A stretch of 64,000 nt of DNA, taken from Roseiarcus sp963775575. GTDB taxonomy: Bacteria; Pseudomonadota; Alphaproteobacteria; Rhizobiales; Beijerinckiaceae. Positions 58,456 through 64,000 of this stretch are shown here, one piece after another (the first letter of the stretch is position 1; the number at the start of each line of letters is the position of its first letter). A model generated the notes under the pieces. That model worked only from the letters and a program-made list of their open reading frames with translations. It had not been told where the DNA came from and made no database searches. The stretch covers positions 372,001 through 436,000 of the forward strand of contig CAVZJG010000003.1 in the NCBI GenBank assembly GCA_963775575.1, given 5' to 3'. Position numbers and translations under genes: made by a program.

Positions 58456-59279
58456 CCGCGCCGCCGAACGCGATCGAACAGCGGGAACGCCAGCAGTCCC
58501 GCGGCGAAACCGCCGACGTGGGCGATCCAGGCGACCGGCGCCTCCGACGCGCCGAGCGCCTGCGCGCCCGCGCCGAAGACGAAATTGGTCGCCATCCAGA
58601 CGACGATGAAGACGACGGCGCGGCGTTGACCGAGCAATTCGCGTAAGGGCGGCGCAGGCTGCTCGCCATCAGCTTCAATCGCCGAGAGGGGGAGACGCCG
58701 CGGGCCGCCGAGCGGCGCGCCGGGTTGGAAAATGAACCGCGTCGCCGCGGCCATCAGTCCCGAATCGGCCGCCGAGGCGCCGATCAGCGGCGAAAAATCC
58801 ATCGGGTAGGCCGCCCAATGCGCCAGCGCCCCCGCCACCGCCGTCAAGGCGAAGAACGCGAGAAAGCGCAACGAGCCGAAGCGGCGCGCGACCGGCGGCC
58901 CGAACGCGATCAGCCAGATCGAATTGACGGCGACATGGGCCCACGAGCCGTGCAACGCGGCGTAGCTTAAGAAGGTCCACAGCTTCGCTCCGCCCGCCAG
59001 CGCCCGATAGTGGCGAATGCTCATCGCCTGTTCGAGAGCGCTCGGGTCCGTATTGACGCGCGCCAACAGTTCGCCGAGCCGATCCGGCCAAATCGCAAGC
59101 GTCAGCCGCCCCGGCAGGAAGCCGAGTTCGCGCACGACGGCGTCCTGCGTCGCCACGCTCAATTGCGTCAGGACGGCGTGAATGGCCAGCAGCGCGACAA
59201 CCAGCGCGACGACGACGAACGGCGCGGAGAACATCGGCTCGCGCGGTCTCGGGCCGTCGGAAATGGGGGAATCGGTCAT
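58443..59279 (-). CDS. Rhomboid-family intramembrane serine protease
   Basis: 278 residues, about six membrane helices. HGSWAHVAVNSIWLIAFGPP matches the rhomboid H-x-x-x-N segment. The Ser site reads LIGASAADSGLMAA, where most rhomboids have GASGxxxG, so the second Gly of G-x-S-G is Ala. The catalytic His helix is AWIAHVGGFAAGLL. A hydrophilic insert of about 45 residues separates Ser and His helices. Probably active but with a variant loop. Its 3' end overlaps the convergent opgH by 13 bases. Confidence 0.85.
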   Translation of the reverse strand: MTDSPISDGPRPREPMFSAPFVVVALVVALLAIHAVLTQLSVATQDAVVRELGFLPGRLTLAIWPDRLGELLARVNTDPSALEQAMSIRHYRALAGGAKLWTFLSYAALHGSWAHVAVNSIWLIAFGPPVARRFGSLRFLAFFALTAVAGALAHWAAYPMDFSPLIGASAADSGLMAAATRFIFQPGAPLGGPRRLPLSAIEADGEQPAPPLRELLGQRRAVVFIVVWMATNFVFGAGAQALGASEAPVAWIAHVGGFAAGLLAFPLFDRVRRRGHER

Positions 59280-59370
59280 CGACGGCAAGCTCGCGCGTTA
59301 GGCGGCGCTTCGTTAGCATCGCCGCGTCGGTCTGGCGACGGCGAACGACGCGAAACCGAGGCAAGTCCTA

Positions 59371-59579
59371 TAAAAGGAAAGGGAGAGCCCGGAGCAAGGC
59401 TCTCCCTAAACCTTTCGACCATCCGCGCCGGCGTCGTCGAACCACACCCCGGCTTCGGACCTTCCGCGCGACCCCTTGCTTCAGGTGGCCGAGCCGCCCG
59501 CCGCCGCGCAAGCGGAGCGTGCATTGCGAAACGACGCGTCGCGCTCGAGCGGTCGCGGCGGCTTCGTTTCGTCGTCAAC
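59371..59579 (-). ncRNA. Candidate small RNA transcript with own promoter and terminator
   Basis: On the minus strand TTGCGC, 17 bases and CATAGT (59586-59614) form a promoter. About 170 bases on, perfect 9-bp arms GGGAGAGCC/GGCTCTCCC (59381-59406) are followed by TTTCCTTTTA. The predicted transcript is about 209 nt. No known RNA family is recognised, and a short ORF is possible. The rhomboid gene begins about 90 bases after the terminator. The rest of 59280-59772 shows nothing. Confidence 0.4.
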
Positions 59580-59772
59580 GTCGACACTATGCCCGACGAC
59601 CGGCGCCGGCGCAATGCGATCCCGCGCTTATTGTTAACGCTGCGGCGGGTCTTTGCTCGCGGCCTCGATCGTCCCGGCACGCCGCCTGCAACGTGAACGA
59701 CGTTCGCCGACGAATGGCCGGCGATGTGCCGTTTTCGGACAGGCGCCGCGGGGCGCCCGAGGGAAGCACCCA

Positions 59773-60375
59773 ATGAAACTGGCCGCCACTCAATGCCTTT
59801 ACGCCTATTGGAGCCAATTGCGCGGCGCTCGCAGCGCGCCGGAGCGCGACGATATCGAGCCCGGCGCCATTCGCGGCGTTCTCGCGGACACCTTCATCCT
59901 CGAGTTCGACGCGCGACGCGCGTTTCCCATGCGCATCGTCGGCACGCGGACGAATGCGCTCTTCCTCAGGGAATTGCGCGGCGCGCCATTTCTCGGCCTG
60001 TGGCGCGACGAGGACAAGCAAGAGATGCGCGCGATCGTCGCCAGCGTCGCCGACGAGGCGCAGCCGTTCCTGATCGGCGCGACCGCGGCGCCACTGGGCC
60101 TCGCGCCTGTCGACATCGAATTGTTGCTGTTGCCGCTCCGCCATCACGGCGACACCCACGCGCGCGTCTTGGGCTGCTGCGCGCCCGACGCCTCGCCTGA
60201 CTGGCTCGGCCTCATCGGCGTCGACCCCTTGGCGCTGCTGACGCTGCGCGCGCTCGGTCCTGGCGAGCCCAGCCGCGAACGACCGCCGATGCAGCCCGCG
60301 GAAAAGCGCCAATTCGGGCGCGCGGCGCGCAATCGTCGTCACGGGCACCTCTTTGTCTATTTCGGCGCCCGCTGA
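59773..60375 (+). CDS. PAS-domain protein (PAS_5 family)
   Basis: 200 residues from MKLAATQCLYAYWSQLRGAR. The opening YAYWSQLRGARSAPERDDIE, then GVLADTFILEFD, RIVGTRTNALFLRELRGAPF and FLGLWRDEDK fit the PAS_5 (PF07310) family of single-domain proteins in alphaproteobacteria. No output domain. In this order such genes are often followed by PilZ genes, as here (117 bases downstream), suggesting a shared signalling role, but the ligand is unknown. Confidence 0.85.
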   Translation: MKLAATQCLYAYWSQLRGARSAPERDDIEPGAIRGVLADTFILEFDARRAFPMRIVGTRTNALFLRELRGAPFLGLWRDEDKQEMRAIVASVADEAQPFLIGATAAPLGLAPVDIELLLLPLRHHGDTHARVLGCCAPDASPDWLGLIGVDPLALLTLRALGPGEPSRERPPMQPAEKRQFGRAARNRRHGHLFVYFGAR

Positions 60376-60492
60376 CGCCGCCTAAACGCCGGCGATTCGT
60401 CTTGGCGTAATCGTCCGTTAACCGCGAGCGCACTAGAATTGTTCGGTTGCAACGTCGCGCGACCGATCAAACTCGAGTGCGGGCTCCTCTGC

Positions 60493-61140
60493 ATGGGCGC
60501 TATTGTCGGAAATTGGGAGCAGCCCGTCGCGAAAGCGGCCACGGCGTTCGCAATCGAGCCGGGACGTCAGGAACGACGGCGCCATCAGCGCGTCAAGGTG
60601 CGCCTGACCGGGCAATTCATGCGTCAGGATCGGCGGGAGTTCCCCTGCGCGACCATCGACATCTCGCCCGGCGGCATCGCCTTCGAGGCGGAAGCGAGCG
60701 GCGAGATCGGCGAGCGAATCATCGCCTACCTCAACCAGATCGGCCGCGTCGAGGGAACGGTGGCGCGCCATTTCTACGGCGGCTTCGCGATCCAGATGAA
60801 ACTGCCGCCGCTCAAGCGCGAAAAACTCGCCGATCAGCTCACTTGGCTGGCCAATCGGCAAGTCCTGGGCATGCCCGAGGATCGGCGCCATGAACGCATC
60901 GAGCCGCGCAGCCGCAACACGATCCTGACCCTGCAGGGCGGGCGCCAAGTTCCCGTCCGCATCATCGACGTTTCGCGTTCCGGCGCGGCGCTCGCGGTCG
61001 ATGTGGCACCGGCGATCGGCACGCCGGTGACCGTGGGATCGAGGCCGGCGCAAGTCGTGCGCCAATTCAGCGGCGGCTTTGCGGTCGAGTTCAATCGGCT
61101 GATTCCCGCCGAGATGTTCGACGACGACATCAGGCTCTGA
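60493..61140 (+). CDS. Protein with two PilZ domains
   Basis: 215 residues from MGAIVGNWEQPVAKAATAFA; an in-frame TTG at 60439 is less likely. The first PilZ domain is RRRHQRVKVRL ... TIDISPGGIAFE (R-x3-R and D-x-S-x2-G). The second is DRRHERIEPRS ... IIDVSRSGAALAVD. Both keep the arginines and D/S residues used to bind cyclic di-GMP, although the second has Ser-Gly spacing typical of weaker binders. Cytoplasmic. Follows the PAS_5 gene. Confidence 0.88.
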   Translation: MGAIVGNWEQPVAKAATAFAIEPGRQERRRHQRVKVRLTGQFMRQDRREFPCATIDISPGGIAFEAEASGEIGERIIAYLNQIGRVEGTVARHFYGGFAIQMKLPPLKREKLADQLTWLANRQVLGMPEDRRHERIEPRSRNTILTLQGGRQVPVRIIDVSRSGAALAVDVAPAIGTPVTVGSRPAQVVRQFSGGFAVEFNRLIPAEMFDDDIRL

Positions 61141-61376
61141 TCGACCCTGAACGCGCCCGCCGCGAGCATCGGTCCGCGCAGCGCGCCGCGGCGTTCGCGG
61201 GGGCGAACTCCGTTGGATCAAATGATCCGATTTTGTTTCGTCCGCCGGCAAGACGATTTTGTTATCGTGACCCTCGGCAAACGATCGGACGGCGATGAAT
61301 TCGCAGCGCAGTTTCGAGATCACTCGCAGCCGAAGTTTCGAAGCCGAACTCGTCCCCCCCAGTTCCGCTTCGTCTT

Positions 61377-61413
61377 GAGGCCGGCCTCGCCCCGAGAGGC
61401 CGGCCTCCCTTTT
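61377..61413 (+). terminator. Strong hairpin terminator
   Basis: Two copies of GAGGCCGGCCTC (61377-61388, 61396-61407) pair around a 7-base loop and are followed by CCTTTTAT on the plus strand. It lies 237 bases after the PilZ stop and touches the convergent carbonic-anhydrase stop. The stretch 61141-61376 shows a small GGATCA/TGATCC hairpin and no gene. Confidence 0.7.
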
Positions 61414-61942
61414 ATCCGATCGCGACCAGGCCGGCCGCATAGCGGCGCCAATTGTCGACGTAGTGGGCGGCCCATCGCCGCTGCGCCGCGACGACCGCCT
61501 CGTCGAGCGTGCGCGCCGCCCTCGCCGGCGCGCCGACGATCAGGCTGCAGTCGGCGAACTGCTTGCCTTCGGTGACCAGCGCGCCGGCGCCCACCAGGCA
61601 GCCCCGGCCGATTTTCGCGCCGTTGAGAACGATCGCGCCCATGCCGACGAGCGCGCCGGCGCCGATCGAGCAGCCGTGCAGGATCGCGTTGTGGCCGATC
61701 GTGCAGTCCTCGCCGACATCGAGGGGAAAACCGATGTCGGTGTGCAGCGTCGCGCCTTCCTGGATGTTGGTTCGCGCTCCGACGGAGATCCTTTCGTTGT
61801 CGCCGCGCAGCGTCGCGCCGAACCACACGCCGCAGTCCTCGCCGAGCGCGACGTCGCCGATGACGCAGGCGCTGGGCGCGATCCAGAATCGGCCCGCGGC
61901 GGGCAAGAGAGGTCGGCGTTCGCCGAGGGCGTAGATGGGCAT
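61412..61942 (-). CDS. Gamma-carbonic-anhydrase-like hexapeptide protein
   Basis: 176 residues from MPIYALGERRPLLPAAGRFW. Left-handed beta-helix of hexapeptide repeats: DVALGEDCGVWFGATLRGDN, RISVGARTNIQEGATLHTD, DCTIGHNAILHGCSIGAGAL. The three zinc-ligand histidines of the gamma class are present (one in LHTD, two in GHNAILHG). Members act as carbonic anhydrases or as YrdA/PaaY-like thioesterase partners. Cytoplasmic trimer expected. Confidence 0.9.
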   Translation of the reverse strand: MPIYALGERRPLLPAAGRFWIAPSACVIGDVALGEDCGVWFGATLRGDNERISVGARTNIQEGATLHTDIGFPLDVGEDCTIGHNAILHGCSIGAGALVGMGAIVLNGAKIGRGCLVGAGALVTEGKQFADCSLIVGAPARAARTLDEAVVAAQRRWAAHYVDNWRRYAAGLVAIG

Positions 61943-62105
61943 CGGCGGGCTCCGGCGGTCGAGGCCCGGATATAGCGCAGCCCGCGCGAATCGCCTATCC
62001 CAGGCGAGGAGCGATTCGCGCCCGAGTTTCACCCCGCGCGCGCTTCTATCGCGATCGATCGGCTTTCGCCGTCGCGATTGGCGCGAAGACTCGAGGAGGC
62101 CCAAG

Positions 62106-62759
62106 CTGCGTTTTGGCCCGTCGACGCTGGTCCTTGGGATCGGCGCGCTGATCCTGGCGGGCGCCGCGGCGATCGTCCTTGCGCCGCGGTTCGGCGCCCG
62201 CGAACCGCCGCGCTTCGTCGCCGTCGCGCTCGGCGCCGAGCGGCTCGCGCTGGCGAGCGCGTATCTCACGGGCGCCGCGCGTCGCGGCGGCGCGATGGAC
62301 GCGCTGGAGCTGGCTGCCTTCTTTCCCGATTTCTCGCCGGCCGGCGATCTGAGCGACGTGACCGCGGGCGCCGACCTCGCCGAGCGCTTCCAGCGCATCG
62401 TTTTCGTGACCGCGAAGCCATCCGAGGCGAGCCTCGATCCGGCCGAGCGGACGGTCAGGCTCTACCAGCGCTTTCTCGACGAGAATTCCTGGAGCCATCC
62501 GGGCGGGTTGATCGCGCGCGCGTTCCTTGACGGCAGCCCGTTCGAAGGCGACGAACTCTATTACGTCGCGCCCGAGGGGCGCGAATTCGCCGCCCGCTGC
62601 CGGCGCCCCGACCCCGAGCGCAAGACGCCCAACACCTGCATTTACGACTTCCGGCTCGGCGGCCTCGACGTCGAGATGCGCTTTTCGGCGGCGCTGCTCG
62701 CCGAGTGGGCGAGCCTCAAAGCGGGCGCGCGCGGCCTGATCGAGGCGGCGCGGCGGTGA
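62106..62759 (+). CDS. Hypothetical membrane-anchored protein
   Basis: About 217 residues. One N-terminal helix (STLVLGIGALILAGAAAIVL) is followed by a soluble domain (ALELAAFFPDFSPAGDLSDV, RFQRIVFVTAKPSEASLDPA, LYQRFLDENSWSHPGGLIAR, TCIYDFRLGGLDVEMRFSAA), so it is probably periplasmic. Family not recognised beyond alphaproteobacterial hypotheticals. GAGGAGG at 62093 sits six bases before a CTG at 62106, which may be a rare start codon; the only in-frame ATG (61935) overlaps the divergent gene. Its stop is 20 bases from the convergent DUF3126 gene. Confidence 0.65.
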   Translation: MRFGPSTLVLGIGALILAGAAAIVLAPRFGAREPPRFVAVALGAERLALASAYLTGAARRGGAMDALELAAFFPDFSPAGDLSDVTAGADLAERFQRIVFVTAKPSEASLDPAERTVRLYQRFLDENSWSHPGGLIARAFLDGSPFEGDELYYVAPEGREFAARCRRPDPERKTPNTCIYDFRLGGLDVEMRFSAALLAEWASLKAGARGLIEAARR

Positions 62760-62778
62760 CGGCGCGGCGCCTCGCCGA

Positions 62779-63174
62779 TCACAAATCTTCGAGATCGAAG
62801 TCGAGGATCGCCATTTGCAGCGTGGAGGTCTTGCCGGCGGGATCGTCGACGGAGACGACGCCGAGGAAATCGTCGCCGTTGTTGAGTTCGACCGAATCCG
62901 TCTTCTTCAGGCGTCCGACGACGGTGAGCTTGTCGTTCTCGAACAGGCGGCGCAGGTAGTCTTGAATCACCGGGCGTTCGACCGGAATCTTCATCGCGAA
63001 CGCAAACGAGCGATCGCCGTCTTCGTCGTCCAGCGTGATCGTGCCGATCGTGCGTTGGCCGAGCGACACGTCCGCCGCGTCGCGCTGCCTGGAGCTGGGC
63101 GCGACGGCCAGGGTCGGCGCGCCGAACGACCGGCGCAGGTGCGCCCGCAATTTGAGAATTTCTTCCTTGTCCAT
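62779..63174 (-). CDS. DUF3126 protein with internal duplication
   Basis: 131 residues, about twice the usual DUF3126 length (around 70). The first half (EILKLRAHLRRSFGAPTLAV ... IGTITLDDEDGDRSFAFAMK) and second half (VIQDYLRRLFENDKLTVVGR ... LGVVSVDDPAGKTSTLQMAI) follow the same plan: helix with LRR-F, beta strand, G-x-(I/V), DD, then F/L-x-M. It ends in FDLEDL. Soluble, function unknown. Convergent with the hypothetical membrane protein gene. Confidence 0.8.
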   Translation of the reverse strand: MDKEEILKLRAHLRRSFGAPTLAVAPSSRQRDAADVSLGQRTIGTITLDDEDGDRSFAFAMKIPVERPVIQDYLRRLFENDKLTVVGRLKKTDSVELNNGDDFLGVVSVDDPAGKTSTLQMAILDFDLEDL

Positions 63175-63286
63175 CTGCGCCTCTCGATCCCTCCGCCGGA
63201 GCGAGTCTTTGCCACCAAAGGCCCCTCGCCCGCAAGCGCGCGGACGATCCGGCGAAGCGCCGGCGCCCGCCGTCCTTCCCGTGGAT

Positions 63287-63340
63287 GCAAGAAATTCCGA
63301 CCGCGACGGCCTGTCGAGGGCGGCGCTTCGTGAGCGCCTG
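63287..63340. repeat. Degenerate copy of the dispersed palindromic repeat
   Basis: AAATTCCGACCGCGACGGCC followed by TGTCGAGG aligns with the core of the 23749-23878 palindrome. It lies between the DUF3126 gene and the cysE stop. Confidence 0.4.
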
Positions 63341-63372
63341 TCGGAGCTTGCGGGGCGTCAAGTCCCCTCGGC

Positions 63373-64000
63373 TCAACCGTCGACCGCCTTGTCCGCGAGA
63401 ATCTGGTTCATGTCGCGCGCCGGCTCGGCGCAGCCGGCCTCGCCGACGATGCGGGCGGGAACGCCGGCGACCGTCTTGTTGTGCGGCACCGGCGCGAGCA
63501 CCACCGAACCCGCCGCGACGCGCGCGCAATGGCCGACTTCGATATTGCCGAGGATTTTCGCGCCCGCGCCGATCAGCACGCCCCAGCGGATTTTCGGATG
63601 GCGGTCGCCGGTTTCCTTGCCGGTGCCGCCGAGGGTGACGCCCTGCATGATCGAAACTTCGTCGTCGATCACCGCGGTTTCGCCCACCACCAGGCCGCTC
63701 GCGTGATCGAGAAATATCCCTTTGCCGATTCGCGCCGCCGGATTGATGTCGACGCCGAACGCCGCCGAGACGCGGCTCTGCAGATAGAGCGCGAAGTCGC
63801 GCCGATCCGCGCGCAACAGCGCGTGGGCGAGCCGATAGGCCTGCAGCGAATGGAAGCCCTTGAAATAGAGCAACGGCTCCATCAGCCTCAGGCAGGCCGG
63901 ATCGCGGTCCAGCACCGCGATGAGGTCGGCGCGAAAAGCCTCGCCGATCGAGGGATCGCGCGCGACCACGTCTTCATAGGCTTGGCGGATCATCGCGCTC
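63373..64000 (-). CDS. cysE: Serine O-acetyltransferase, N-terminus cut by window end
   Basis: At least 206 residues; the family usually has about 270, and the frame stays open to the right edge, so the internal ATG at 63993 is not the start. The N-terminal helical part is PACLRLMEPLLYFKGFHSLQ and YRLAHALLRADRRDFALYLQ. The catalytic hexapeptide helix has GKGIFLDHASGLVVGETAVI, IMQGVTLGGTGKETGDRHPK and VGHCARVAAGSVVLAPVPHN. It makes O-acetylserine for cysteine synthesis and is normally feedback-inhibited through its C-terminal tail. Confidence 0.95.
   Translation of the reverse strand, partial: SAMIRQAYEDVVARDPSIGEAFRADLIAVLDRDPACLRLMEPLLYFKGFHSLQAYRLAHALLRADRRDFALYLQSRVSAAFGVDINPAARIGKGIFLDHASGLVVGETAVIDDEVSIMQGVTLGGTGKETGDRHPKIRWGVLIGAGAKILGNIEVGHCARVAAGSVVLAPVPHNKTVAGVPARIVGEAGCAEPARDMNQILADKAVDG

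Noticed and set aside
1..64000. CRISPR array, prophage, tRNA or rRNA genes
   Set aside because: No regularly spaced repeats, phage structural genes, tRNA cloverleaf signatures or rRNA segments were found on reading the window.

Overview
The window is high-GC DNA from an alphaproteobacterium, most likely of the Hyphomicrobiales (Rhizobiales). This is inferred from gene order, not from a marker gene: frr-uppS-cdsA-dxr-rseP-bamA-lpxD-fabZ-lpxA-lpxI-lpxB runs toward a convergent gltA, LpxI takes the place of LpxH, and a PAS_5 gene sits beside a double-PilZ gene. Most of the window is ordinary chromosome. The first 8 kb and a few islands are accessory. No tRNA, rRNA, CRISPR array or prophage was seen.

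Layout. 1-2.9 kb: orphan polymorphic-toxin debris on the minus strand (a CdiA-CT-like nuclease gene overlapping a CdiI-like immunity gene, a toxin-tail remnant, and an Imm52-like immunity gene cut by the window edge). 2.96-7.37 kb: two different IS1595-family (ISXO2-like) elements side by side, each with its own inverted repeats, perfect 8-bp target duplications and passenger genes (a 51-aa protein plus a membrane/coiled-coil protein; a trypsin-like protease). 7.4-8.35 kb: gene wreckage and one small hypothetical gene. 8.4-20.9 kb: guaA, a FUSC/MarR pair, tam, tlyA, an RNA methyltransferase, an FAD dehydrogenase, a phosphodiester glycosidase-like protein, GNAT and NRAMP. 20.95-22.46 kb: an IS1202/ISNCY-type element. 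22.6-26.4 kb: rpmG, a ribosome hibernation factor fused to a cold-shock domain, and comEC with a TPP riboswitch upstream. 27-29.7 kb: a signalling island (receiver, HWE/HisKA_2-type kinase, Crp). 30-36 kb: gltX, an ABC transporter and gltA. 36-48.4 kb: the outer-membrane biogenesis run. 48.6-54.4 kb: DUF502, glmS, a tiny membrane protein, a Sel1/J-domain protein and glmU. 54.7-59.3 kb: opgG, opgH and rhomboid. 59.8-64 kb: PAS, PilZ, gamma carbonic anhydrase, a hypothetical, a duplicated DUF3126 and cysE (cut by the window end).

How the genes work together. The central run supplies envelope synthesis: GlmS and GlmU make UDP-GlcNAc, LpxA/LpxD/LpxI/LpxB make lipid A, FabZ makes acyl chains, Dxr and UppS feed the undecaprenyl carrier, CdsA makes phospholipid precursor, BamA inserts outer-membrane proteins, RseP handles envelope-stress proteolysis, and OpgG/OpgH make periplasmic glucans. 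GuaA, GltX, GltA, RpmG, Frr and CysE are housekeeping.

Quality warning. Several conserved genes (cdsA, NRAMP, tam, the toxin gene) each carry one apparent single-base frameshift. The cdsA shift lies in a run of six G and cdsA is essential, so some of these are probably sequencing errors.
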